Both the position numbers and the translations under genes were made by a program. The notes below the pieces were generated by a model, which had not been told where the DNA came from, did no database searches, and worked only from the letters and a program-made list of their open reading frames with translations. Shown piece by piece: positions 9,610 through 17,665 of a stretch of DNA of 64,000 bases. The stretch lies in contig NZ_JACHBQ010000001.1 in assembly GCF_014200405.1 (NCBI RefSeq), positions 1,736,001-1,800,000 on the forward strand, written 5' to 3'. This stretch comes from Cryobacterium roopkundense. Its GTDB lineage: Bacteria > Actinomycetota > Actinomycetes > Actinomycetales > Microbacteriaceae. How positions within the stretch are numbered: position 1 is the first letter of the stretch; each line of letters opens with the position of its first letter.

Positions 9610-11037
9610 TCAGCCCCCCGTGTCGTGCAGCTCGGGTGCCTGCCACGCATACCGGATGGCCTCTTCGAAGCTGTAGCCCACCCGCAGCAGCTCGACATCC
9701 TGCCCGTGGTCCATGACCAGCTGTAGCCCGACCGGCAGACCGGACTCGCTGAAGCCTGCGGGCACGCAGAGGGCGGGGAGCCCAGTCGCGGAAATGACGT
9801 AGGCAGAACACATCCACTCGAGGTACTTGTCGAACTGCACGCCATCGATTTCGGTCGGGGACCGCAGGGTGGCATCGAAGGGAAGTAACTGGGCGGCCGG
9901 ACTCGCGAAGACATCGTATCGGGAGAAGAAGGTGCGGGTCGCCTGAGCTAACCGGGTGCGGGCCAACGACGCTGAAACGACGTCGGCGCCTTTCAGGGTG
10001 AGGCCGCGCTCCACATTCCAGCGCACCTCGGGTTTGATCTTGTCGCCGTGCTGGGCCACGAGATCGCCATAGGCCAAGGCAAAGTCGAACGCGCGCACTG
10101 TGCTGAACACCTCGTCGGCGTCACGCAGGTCGGGGGCCGCCTGTTCCACCGTCGCGCCGAGGTCTTCGAACACCCGCAGCTGCTGCTGCAAGACACGAAG
10201 CACCTCTTTCTGCACCGGCAGACCCAGGCCAAAATCGTCGGACCAGCCGATCACGACTCCAGTGAGGTCGCGCTCCAAGAGTTCAAGAAACCGATGTGCC
10301 GGCACCGGGTTGGAATACGGTGTGGCGGCGGCTGGTCCGGCAAGCACCGACATGACTAGGGCAATATCGGTCACTTCCCGGGCGAGCGGACCGCTGCGGG
10401 CGAGCCAGCTCCAGGCGTTACGGTTCGGCTGCAAGGGGATCACACCAAGCGACGGTCGAAATCCCACCACGTTGCAAAAAGAGGCGGGAATGCGTAGCGA
10501 GCCGCCCATGTCGCTGCCGTCGCTAATGCTCTGGATGCGTGCGGCCAGAGCATTAGCGGCCACTCCGCTGCTGCCGCCCGCGCTACGCGAGGGGTCATAT
10601 GGGTTGGTGGTGGTTCCGAAGACCTCGTTGAAGGTGTGCGACCCGGCGGCGAACTCCGGCACGTTGGATTTACTGGTGGTGACGACGCCGGCGGCCTTGA
10701 ACCGCTCGATGATTAGATCGTCGTGGTCGGGCACGTGGTTCGCGAACACTTGTGACCCGAAGGTCGTGCGCAGGCCGGCGGTGGAATGAGTGTCCTTATG
10801 CGTCATCAGAACGCCGTGCAGTGGAGGCAGATCGTCGCCGCTCAGGGTGCGGGCGTCGGCGGCCACCGCGAGGTGGCGGGCCGTGTCACGGTCCTGGGTG
10901 ACGATAGCGTTGATACGCGGGTTAACCCGATCGACCTGGGCGAGGTGCGCGTCGAGGGTTTCGTTGGCCGAGATATCGCGTCGGCGAAGGGCCAGAGCAA
11001 GAGCGGATGCTGACAGCTCGGTAATCTGCTCGCTCAC
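9610..11037 (-). CDS. Amidase-signature family amidase
   Basis: A 475-residue amidase-signature enzyme hydrolysing a carboxamide. The Ser-cisSer-Lys triad is visible: Lys81 in MTHKDTHSTAG, the cis-Ser156 in RSAGGSSG and the nucleophile Ser180 in GSDMGGSLRIPAS, with the usual 24-residue spacing between the two serines. The glycine-rich signature spans about 150-195. No signal peptide, so cytoplasmic. Substrate is not predictable; annotations in this family range from aryl amides to glutamyl-tRNA. It ends 16 bp from the convergent Lrp-type gene. Confidence 0.9.
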   Translation of the reverse strand: MSEQITELSASALALALRRRDISANETLDAHLAQVDRVNPRINAIVTQDRDTARHLAVAADARTLSGDDLPPLHGVLMTHKDTHSTAGLRTTFGSQVFANHVPDHDDLIIERFKAAGVVTTSKSNVPEFAAGSHTFNEVFGTTTNPYDPSRSAGGSSGVAANALAARIQSISDGSDMGGSLRIPASFCNVVGFRPSLGVIPLQPNRNAWSWLARSGPLAREVTDIALVMSVLAGPAAATPYSNPVPAHRFLELLERDLTGVVIGWSDDFGLGLPVQKEVLRVLQQQLRVFEDLGATVEQAAPDLRDADEVFSTVRAFDFALAYGDLVAQHGDKIKPEVRWNVERGLTLKGADVVSASLARTRLAQATRTFFSRYDVFASPAAQLLPFDATLRSPTEIDGVQFDKYLEWMCSAYVISATGLPALCVPAGFSESGLPVGLQLVMDHGQDVELLRVGYSFEEAIRYAWQAPELHDTGG

Positions 11038-11493
11038 GGCTCATCCCCTCCTTGGGCGGTAGATCGGATATCCCGGGTGGGTAGAAGTCTGGTGGTTGGC
11101 AGGCGTAATAGTGAGCGCAGGTCCTTGAAAACTGCCGATTAGATGTTTATGGCCACGAGTTTGGCCGAATTCGTCATGATGAGGTAGGCCGTGGTCAAAG
11201 TTGAAACCCCCGCCGCTCTATCTAGTCGAGGCCGTGCCCGTCGGCGGGCGCCCTGACATATCGTTCCGCTGGCCTCTTTGAACCCGGCCCATGGAATGCG
11301 TGTGGCTCGCGGCTCTGAAACCACGAGAGCGACGTCGTGGCGGTGCCCTGCAGCCAGCAGACGGACTCGGATCGCGTTTCATGAGTATGTGAAGCTTTGA
11401 GCACCACCCAATCGTGCGGGTAAGAACCACCGATCGTGCGAGAGAGCGACAGCGGTGGTGTGGATGGGCACCGCTGACGCTCTCCGTCATCGA
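11038..11493. other. Gap holding the end of an IS21 relic
   Basis: No intact gene. Two near-identical direct repeats, ACCACCCAATCGTGCG (11403-11418) and ACCACCGATCGTGCG (11426-11440), lie just beyond the stop of the istB fragment. Repeated motifs near the termini are typical of IS21-group elements, so they probably mark its right end. The remainder (11065-11390) shows nothing recognisable. Confidence 0.45.
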
Positions 11494-11800
11494 TTACGCG
11501 GAGGCCAGCGCGGTGTGCTCCCTCATGTTGTATGTGCCAGTCTCGACCCGAACCGTGTTGTAGAGGATCCGGTCCATGATGGCGTCGGCGTGAACTCCGG
11601 AGCCGAGGCGTTGGTGCCAGTCCTTCTGCTGATACTGGGTGCAAAAGACCGTCGAGGTGTCGCCGTAGCGGCGCTCCATCAGTTCCTGCAGCATGCCGCG
11701 CATCGATTCCGTTGGCCGGTCCAGCAGCCACTCGGCAATGACCAGCAGCGTGAAGGCCACATACTTGCGCAGGAACTTCCCGGTTTCACCGGGAGTTTCC
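11494..11800 (-). pseudogene. istB: Truncated IS21 helper ATPase (istB) C-terminus
   Basis: The C-terminal part of an IstB-type AAA+ transposition helper is preserved: LLVIAEWLLDRPTESMRGML, ELMERRYGDTSTVFCTQY, DWHQRLGSGVHADAIMDRI, VETGTYNMREHTA. The usual Walker B Asp is replaced by Ala (VIAEW instead of VIDEW), and the Walker A half and IstA partner are absent. Homology fades near 11800, where another gene's tail begins on the opposite strand. This is a dead fragment. Confidence 0.8.
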
Positions 11801-11816
11801 GCTGTCATTTTGAGGA

Positions 11817-11923
11817 AGGGGTCAGGGCTGATTGTGACGACGCGCAACGAGAAGCAATTCGCCATCAGTCTCGACGATCCGGAAACGCCGGCAGCTCTAC
11901 TGGCAACGCTCCGAGACGACTAG
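11817..11923 (+). pseudogene. C-terminal fragment of a PH-domain-like protein
   Basis: The frame GLIVTTRNEKQFAISLDDPE followed by TPAALLATLRDD and a TAG at 11921-11923 resembles the last strand and helix of small actinobacterial membrane proteins with a bacterial PH domain. Nothing upstream continues it, because it abuts the istB relic, so the gene appears truncated by that insertion. The assignment rests on a short stretch. Confidence 0.35.
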
Positions 11924-12097
11924 GCTGCAACGACAGAGAAGTAGAGGGAAAGCTCGCCATGATGGGAATGCACGGCCACGGGCTTGCTCGGACGACGCCT
12001 GGGAGTGGCTTAGGTCAATGCACGTGGTTAGGGTCGTTCGCATGGCTGGCTGGCTGGCTGGCGCATTGACCCATCCGGCGTCAGTCCGTTCTCCAGG

Positions 12098-12325
12098 GTG
12101 AGCGAACTCGTCAGCGAGGCCATCGACGCACTCGCGCCACTGTCCGCTCGAGATCAAGAACTCGTCACCCGCCTCGCCTGGGAAGGCATCAGCATCGCCG
12201 AAGCCGGATCCGCTCTTGGCATCCGCCCAGACGCAGCACGCGCCCGCTACTCCCGAGCCCGTCGCAACTTCAGAACCCGACTCACGTACGACAGCAATGA
12301 GTGCTGCAGGCTCTCGTTCCCGTAA
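12098..12325 (+). pseudogene. ECF sigma factor region 4 fragment
   Basis: The 75-residue frame EAIDALAPLSARDQELVTRL followed by AWEGISIAEAGSALGIRPDAARARYSRARR is a clear sigma-70 region 4 helix-turn-helix. Region 2 is absent, and the upstream DNA contains a CTGG microrepeat (about 12042-12061) rather than coding sequence. It ends in a non-homologous tail. It is not evidently the missing half of the remnant at 1838, which lies 10 kb away. Confidence 0.55.
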
Positions 12326-12402
12326 CCATGCAACTCAGACGTGCACGCGTCCGGAGCGCGGCGAAATTCAGGCGTGCGGTCTCCAGCTGCGCACGCAAGC
12401 GG

Positions 12403-12798
12403 TCAGCTTGGACGATGTGTTCCGGGCGTGATGCGTGTCGTAGCCGGTACCGCCGCCAGGGCCGCGCGCGACAACGCGAACCCGGCAACAACGACGAGGA
12501 GCAGTCCAAGACCTGCCCCCGTGGTGAGTGGCCAGTTGGTGATTGTCGCCGAGACCGTGCCCCCTTCTGCCGCCGTCCAGGTGCAGCCATATCCGATCGG
12601 AACGGCCGACGCGAATGAATCGACCAAGCTCCCTTCCGCCCGAAGCGCGCCAGACGGCAGCGCGGCGTATGTGCAACGGTCGTACGCGAGGCGAAAGTCA
12701 CCAACCGTCGCTAACCCATAGGACATGACCAGCAAAACGACCCCGAGGACTCCGGCCGGAATCGCGAGACTTCGAACGCGAACTGCTCTCTTCGACAT
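12403..12798 (-). CDS. Small membrane protein, hypothetical
   Basis: A 131-residue protein with two membrane helices: about residues 12-32 (IPAGVLGVVLLVMSYGLA) and about 92-115 (GAGLGLLLVVVAGFAL). Between them is an outside domain of about 55 residues with two Cys (DRCTY and GYGCTW) that may form a disulfide. The start ATG at 12798 fits the basic N-terminus MSKRAVRVR. I do not recognise the family. It lies between a sigma-factor fragment and another orphan frame. Confidence 0.55.
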   Translation of the reverse strand: MSKRAVRVRSLAIPAGVLGVVLLVMSYGLATVGDFRLAYDRCTYAALPSGALRAEGSLVDSFASAVPIGYGCTWTAAEGGTVSATITNWPLTTGAGLGLLLVVVAGFALSRAALAAVPATTRITPGTHRPS

Positions 12799-12879
12799 TT
12801 GTCCCCCTCACGCAGACGTTCAGCATCTCACGTCTGAGCGGGACAAAGCCTCGCCGACCTCGCCGGGAACATCTCCAGC

Positions 12880-13296
12880 GGAGTGGTCTTTCACGGTGAC
12901 ATTCGTGATGCCCTCTCCGGTGTTGTGAACCTTTACTTCATCTCCACCGCGTCCAGCGTTACCGCCCTTATCCCCATCGGCGGCGACATCGCAGCCGGAA
13001 TCAACAAGACCGAGAAATTCATTAGTGCCGCGGACGAGATCTCCTCGGGGGCCTCGCTCCGCTTCACCCTGAAGGACTTCGGCAAGTCGACCTCGGACGA
13101 GAGGGACCTGCTGCGGAAAGTCTTCATGAGCCCCAACAACACACGAGCTTTGCCTCCTGGGTTCAAGCCGGCGCAGGTGCATCTTCGGAGTCGGTTGAAC
13201 GGACCGAGTGATCCGCAACTCGACGGCAGCTTTGAAAGCCTGCACACCATGAATGACCGGGTTCCTCCTGCTGCAACCAAGACCCCTCAACTGTGA
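12880..13296 (+). CDS. Possible gene fragment, unknown
   Basis: The frame is open from just after a TGA at 12835 (AGQSLADLAGNISSGVVFHG) and can start at GTG 12880. The product (about 138 residues) includes NLYFISTASSVTALIPIGGD, then KTEKFISAADEISSGASL. No ribosome binding site is convincing and no family is recognised. It could be the 3' part of a gene that lost its start. A minus-strand frame over the same DNA looks less like protein. Confidence 0.3.
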   Translation, partial: GVVFHGDIRDALSGVVNLYFISTASSVTALIPIGGDIAAGINKTEKFISAADEISSGASLRFTLKDFGKSTSDERDLLRKVFMSPNNTRALPPGFKPAQVHLRSRLNGPSDPQLDGSFESLHTMNDRVPPAATKTPQL

Positions 13297-13429
13297 ACAG
13301 AGTCTCAGGAGTTGCCGCCCGTGGGGGGTCATCGGGACGCTGTGCCAGGATGCTGCGCGGCCGATAGCGTTGTCAGGTTCGGCTGATCGACCGTCCAGCG
13401 ACATAGTTTCTGGTTTCACTCGTGCGCCC

Positions 13430-13473
13430 CCTTGGTTGAGCGTCCGGTCCTAGCCGCAGACGCTCAACCAAGG
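13430..13473 (-). terminator. Hairpin after the VOC gene
   Basis: Exact 15-bp inverted repeat CCTTGGTTGAGCGTC (13430-13444) and GACGCTCAACCAAGG (13459-13473) with a 14-nt loop, 16 bp beyond the stop of the minus-strand VOC gene at 13489. There is no T-run. Confidence 0.55.
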
Positions 13474-13488
13474 CGGTGTCGCTCCTTC

Positions 13489-13881
13489 TCAGGCCGGCGG
13501 AGCGAAGAACTCGAGCGGCAGCCCGTCGGGATCGCGGAAGGACAGGCCTGACCCGTATCCGGCGTCCTTGATGGTGTCGTGGCTGACGCCGAGTTGGTCC
13601 AGGCGCTTCTCCCACAGCTCCAACTCAGACCGGTCCGCGACGCCGAATGCGACGTGATCCAAGCCCGCACGGCGCTCACTGAACGGTGTCGTAACGTCCG
13701 AGTCGGGGAACTGGTGCAGACCGACGAGGGTGCCGCTCACCATCCAGACGACGTGGCGGAAGGGTCCGGTGTCCTCATCGAGCACTGGCTGGTCCTCGAA
13801 CAACTCCGTGTACCACGGGATGCTCACCTCGAGGTCTCGTACCGTGAGCGCCACATGGGCGAGGGGTGGGAAAGTGGCCAT
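13489..13881 (-). CDS. VOC (glyoxalase-like) family protein
   Basis: Start ATG 13881 is chosen because GGAGGAAC precedes it and the protein then begins at the domain edge (MATFPPLAHVALTVRDLEVS). The 130 residues form two beta-alpha-beta-beta-beta modules. Candidate metal ligands are His9 (LAHVAL), His in LVGLHQF, His in LDHVAFGV and Glu in LPLEFF. The closing FRDPDGLPLEFFAPP is typical of glyoxalase/bleomycin-resistance/dioxygenase members. The reaction is unknown. An upstream in-frame extension to 14067 is not supported. Confidence 0.85.
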   Translation of the reverse strand: MATFPPLAHVALTVRDLEVSIPWYTELFEDQPVLDEDTGPFRHVVWMVSGTLVGLHQFPDSDVTTPFSERRAGLDHVAFGVADRSELELWEKRLDQLGVSHDTIKDAGYGSGLSFRDPDGLPLEFFAPPA

Positions 13882-14153
13882 CGATGGTTCCTCCTGGATT
13901 CTCATAAGCACGATCGTTCGTGCGTTCATCAACCCTATGATCGTTTGTCTCGCAGCAGTTGAGGAAATCAGCGGCCATGCCTCAACAAGCATGTGGTGGG
14001 GGTGATCGCCAGAGTCCTGACGCACCCTGCGCATCGGATGCCTGGCGTACTGCCGATCCGGTGTCATCAGCGGTTCGTCACTGCCAAGAGTGCCATCGAC
14101 ACTTTTGGACTGGCCAGCACAATCCTCTCGGAAATCGGCCGAAGTCTGGCCGC

Positions 14154-14342
14154 ATGTCCCTGGCGGGTGTGCAAGACCAGATCGTGCTCGCCGGGAAGGA
14201 CGATCGGTGGTTCCAGGTAGTGGAAGGGAGTCCGTCGACCCACATCGTGAAGCCGCCGTCGGCGCTCTTCCCGACGATCATATTCGACGAGGAGTACGGC
14301 TTTCGTGCGGCCCAAGCTGCCGGATCCCACTCCGGGGTGTGA
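14154..14342 (+). pseudogene. hipA N-terminal fragment
   Basis: The stretch MSLAGVQDQIVLAGKDDRWF, then STHIVKPPSALFPTIIFDEEYG matches the N-terminal part of HipA-type Ser/Thr kinases (toxin of HipBA modules), including the SLAGVQDK-like motif and THIIKP strand. The frame stops at 14340-14342 before any kinase catalytic motifs. Upstream residues in the same frame (HCQECHRHFW) are not HipA-like, and no hipB is seen. It is a relic of a toxin-antitoxin module. Confidence 0.6.
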
Positions 14343-14460
14343 CGGGAATGATCCGGTCATCGCCCGTGTGCTCTGTCGAGGCGATCCACCAGGCCGAGGG
14401 TGTTTTCCAGTCTCCGTATGGCCCTTCCCGCAGCAGGTCCCGCCTGCGGGCGTCGATTGG

Positions 14461-14811
14461 TCAGCTCAGCTCGGTAACGAAACCTATCTTGTTGCCGTCC
14501 CGATCGGTGACCTCGAAGAACTCAACGGCCCCTTCGAAGCGTTGCAGGGCGGTGACTGTCAGGCCACGTTCCGCAAACTTCTGTTGCTCTGCCGAAGCAT
14601 CCTTCACACCGATATTCAGGGAGAGGCCATAACTGCCAGCGAGCTCTGGGGACAACGCCAGCTGCAGCCATAACGCGCCGAGATCAAATTCCGCGAGTCC
14701 GTCCATAGGAATCTGGTCAGGTTCACCCAGCTCAAATGCCGATTGATACCAAGCGATCGCGAGGTCGAGATCACGAACGGGAACGCCGACGGTAACAGCC
14801 TCTGCCTTCAT
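14461..14811 (-). CDS. VOC (glyoxalase-like) family protein
   Basis: A 116-residue single VOC unit: VTVGVPVRDLDLAIAWYQSA at the start, and VEFFEVTDRDGNKIGFVTEL at the end, the classical paired-module signature. Several usual metal-ligand positions are not His/Glu, so a binding rather than metal-dependent role is possible. It is diverged from the VOC protein at 13489 and is separated from it by a hipA fragment. Function unknown beyond the fold. Confidence 0.8.
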   Translation of the reverse strand: MKAEAVTVGVPVRDLDLAIAWYQSAFELGEPDQIPMDGLAEFDLGALWLQLALSPELAGSYGLSLNIGVKDASAEQQKFAERGLTVTALQRFEGAVEFFEVTDRDGNKIGFVTELS

Positions 14812-15053
14812 GAAACTAACCTAGCAATCCGGCCACCTCGCTTTGGCGACACGCTGCCGGCGCAATCCTCACCGAGAAAGTCATGCCAGGCCGAGTGCGG
14901 ATCGATTAGCTTCCTCGTCTGGGTCGCAATCGCGTCCATCGGTGTATTCCCCCCTCGCCGTCGGAAACGCACGCACGAGCTCCGTAGCCACACAACGAGT
15001 CCGATCGATTTCACGCTGCGCGTCCCGCAAGAAGTTCGGCTGCCGGTACCGCC

Positions 15054-15713
15054 CTATTTCTCGGAGATGCTCGTATCTGCGGTCGGCTGTGGACGGTTCC
15101 TGCGGTCAGCAAGAACGATGGCCAGGACTGCTAGCAGCACGGTGCCACCAGCTCGGGTGAGACTCTCCAGGCTCAACAGGGCGTTGCTGAAAACGATCGC
15201 GCCCTGTGTCGTCCCGAGTGCGCCGAGGACCTGTGTCAACAACCAAGAAGCGGATACTGCGGCCAGCGTCCAGGCGGGTACCCAATTCCACGGGGACGGC
15301 ACGACGCCGAGGCGGCCTATTTGCATGACGGCGACGAGTGCCAGCAGGAACTGGACGAACACGTTGGAATAGGCGAATGCCATGACGGCCGCCGGCGCCG
15401 TGTCGAGCGAAATTGACGAGGTCACTACGCCGGCCAGCCCTAGATCCAGCAACAACCACAGGGCCAGCACTGTCAGTGCCGATGTTCCAAGGGGGCGGCG
15501 GGCGGTGATGCTGCCGGCCCCGCGAATGCCGAAGGCGAAGATGAGCAGGGCAGCGGAAAACAGGACTGTGCTGAGGGTGCCTCCGCCAGGGACCACTGCG
15601 ATCGCGGGTTGTGAGACCGCGATCACGATCGATGCAAGGAACAACGTCCCGCCCAGGAACCACGCTCTTGGCGCGTTACTTGTGGTGCGGGCGAAAACTC
15701 CGATGTTAGCCAT
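15054..15713 (-). CDS. Polytopic membrane protein, hypothetical
   Basis: The 219-residue protein shows about six hydrophobic segments, for example FLGGTLFLASIVIAV (18-38), TVLFSAALLIFAFGI (48-63), LTVLALWLLLDLGLAG (80-96), VFVQFLLALVAVMQI (117-132), WVPAWTLAAVSASWLL (143-160) and TVLLAVLAIVLA (188-200). Three short elements (PGGG, the QPAIAV loop, a soluble basic tail) resemble small actinobacterial integral membrane proteins of unknown role. No partner gene is evident. Confidence 0.65.
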   Translation of the reverse strand: MANIGVFARTTSNAPRAWFLGGTLFLASIVIAVSQPAIAVVPGGGTLSTVLFSAALLIFAFGIRGAGSITARRPLGTSALTVLALWLLLDLGLAGVVTSSISLDTAPAAVMAFAYSNVFVQFLLALVAVMQIGRLGVVPSPWNWVPAWTLAAVSASWLLTQVLGALGTTQGAIVFSNALLSLESLTRAGGTVLLAVLAIVLADRRNRPQPTADTSISEK

Positions 15714-15844
15714 ACTCGACTAGTGTACTCAGGGCCTTCACAAGCCCCAGTCAGGGTCGGATAGGGGACAGGTAGGTTAGGAAACCTCACCTGCGGCTAG
15801 GTGTACCCGGCCAGGACGTTGCCGTCGGATGCGGCAACAATTTC

Positions 15845-16495
15845 TCACAGGTTCTCACTCGCGGACGTAATCGTGGGGCGTTCGACCTCGTTTGGCGCCC
15901 GCCGATCCAGAGTCGCTGCTGCTGCCAATGTCCCAAAGGCGACAGCGACGGCCGAGAGGCTACCCGGCTGGATGAGCGCCGCTGCGACTAACAGTGCCAG
16001 TGACACTCGGAATCCGATCCTGCGGAACCGAGGCCGAGACGGAAGCCCTGCTGCCAGGATGACGACCACGGCAGCGGAAAGGACTGCCGTCACGGCGAGA
16101 AGGGGCTGTGCCCAGTAATTGACATCCGGTGCCTGATCAATAGGACGGGCGCTTGTCGCGTACCAGGTGGACCAGCTGAACATGGCAATGGGCAGGATCG
16201 AGATGCCGGCCAGGAGCCGCGATTGCAGTCCCGCGCGTTTCGGGCCGGCGGTGGTGACAGTGAGAGCGATCAGCAGAACCATGCCGTACACACCGTACGT
16301 GGCCACCCCGACGCCGATGTAACTAATACCATCCGCGCAATAGAACGAGCCGGGATCGTCGCTGCCCATCTTGAGGAAACTGCATTGGAAGTGCAGGTCG
16401 TCACGCACTAGGGACAGCAGGAAACCGCTCCCCGGAAGAACGGAAACAACGAAGCCGATACTCAGACTCAGTATCGCGCGACCCCTCCGACTCAA
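15845..16495 (-). CDS. Polytopic membrane protein, hypothetical
   Basis: The 216-residue protein has about five hydrophobic segments: AILSLSIGFVVSVLPGSGFL (7-28), the YIGVGVATYGVYGMVLLIAL region (58-80), LLAGISILPIAMFSW (94-110), LLAVTAVLSAAVVVILAAGL (131-150) and VSLALLVAAALIQPG (163-178). An outside loop after the first helix has two Cys (QCSF and FYCADG). I do not recognise the family. Same strand as the membrane protein at 15054 but 130 bp apart. Confidence 0.6.
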   Translation of the reverse strand: MSRRGRAILSLSIGFVVSVLPGSGFLLSLVRDDLHFQCSFLKMGSDDPGSFYCADGISYIGVGVATYGVYGMVLLIALTVTTAGPKRAGLQSRLLAGISILPIAMFSWSTWYATSARPIDQAPDVNYWAQPLLAVTAVLSAAVVVILAAGLPSRPRFRRIGFRVSLALLVAAALIQPGSLSAVAVAFGTLAAAATLDRRAPNEVERPTITSASENL

Positions 16496-16772
16496 GGCGT
16501 CCTACTCATGAGGCCCTGCCCACTCCACCACGGTTCATCCGCCCACCCTATTGTGCGGTTGGTAGGACCTACAAAAGCAGCGCCAGTGCCCCCTGCTGGG
16601 AATCTGACATTCGGAGGGGGGGTGGGGCTGCCTGGCGACGCCACCCAGATCCAGAAGGTGCGCCTGCGTGAGCGTGAAAGTGCGTGCTCTCAACTCGGCG
16701 GCGTCGATCGAAGAGCCTTGCCTTCCTCGGCGTGCGGCGTATTGTCTAAGGCGTTACGGAGGAGGGTGTCGG

Positions 16773-17336
16773 ATGCGCAAGGTGATCTATTCCATGAGCA
16801 TGTCCCTGGACGGCTACATTGTCGGCCCGGACGGCAGTTTCGACTGGGGTGCGCCCGAGGAGGATGTTTTTCGCTTCTGGATCGACGACATCCGCACTGT
16901 GGGCGTGCATCTGTTGGGACGGCGGCTGTACGAGACGATGCTGTACTGGGAGACCGCCGTGCAGAATCAGTCTCTCGATGATGCAGAGGTCGAGTGGACC
17001 GCCCTCTGGAACCCGCTTCCGAAAGTGGTGTTCTCCACGACCCTGTCTGCGGTGCAGGGCAACGCTCGACTGGCCTCCGGCGGTATTGCGGAGGAGATCG
17101 AGCGGTTGCGAGCCGAGCCTGACGAGGGTGACATCGCGATTGGTGGTGCGACTCTGGCCGCCGAGGCCGCTGCCCTGGGGCTGATCGACGAGTACCAAGT
17201 CATGGTGTACCCGGTGCTGGTCGGCGGCGGCATTCCGTTCCTGCCCCGGGGTGAGCGACGCGTCGTCCTCGAACTCGTCGAAAGTCGCACCTTCACATCA
17301 GGTGTCGTTTACCTGCGGCATCGAGTGGTTCGCTAG
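16773..17336 (+). CDS. RibD C-terminal/dihydrofolate reductase-like protein
   Basis: Start ATG 16773 is chosen for the GGAGGAG 9-12 nt upstream and the standard opening MRKVIYSMSMSLDGYIVGPD. The 187-residue product has the DHFR/RibD C-terminal reductase fold: LLGRRLYETMLYW, KVVFSTTL, DIAIGGATLAAEA (NADPH-binding glycine region) and IDEYQVMVYPVLVGGGIPF. Members are NADPH-dependent reductases of mostly unknown substrate; the gene stands alone, away from any riboflavin operon. An annotation as pyrimidine reductase would be unsafe. Confidence 0.85.
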   Translation: MRKVIYSMSMSLDGYIVGPDGSFDWGAPEEDVFRFWIDDIRTVGVHLLGRRLYETMLYWETAVQNQSLDDAEVEWTALWNPLPKVVFSTTLSAVQGNARLASGGIAEEIERLRAEPDEGDIAIGGATLAAEAAALGLIDEYQVMVYPVLVGGGIPFLPRGERRVVLELVESRTFTSGVVYLRHRVVR

Positions 17337-17665
17337 CTGATTTCCGGCCGTGTCTGCTTCAGGAATCGTGAACTTCTCGGCCTACGAGGTCGTCCGCGCC
17401 GTCGTGTCGAAGGCCGCGAGCTTGCGGCGCTGGGGACCCCGTCGTCGCCAGCGGGACCTTCGGCATCGGGTGTATCTTTCTCGCTGACTGAAACCCGCCG
17501 TGTGATCGACGAACGCAGCTCCGCCTGGGGACCTTTGACCCTCCCGCCGGACGCTCATCTGCTGAAAGACTCAACTGAATCCCCTGGGTGGCGTCGGCCG
17601 CGCGGGTTCTGCCCAACACATCAATCACGAAAGCGTCTGATACGAGGCATGAGAGAGGCATCGAA
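17337..17665. other. Gap without recognised gene
   Basis: About 330 bp between the reductase-like gene and the bactofilin-like gene. Reading frames on both strands are short and not protein-like. The promoter of the downstream gene should lie here but I could not place it. Confidence 0.4.

Noticed and set aside
8640..9914. A 424-residue minus-strand frame
   Set aside because: Antisense to the Lrp-type regulator, which shows two clear HTH modules.
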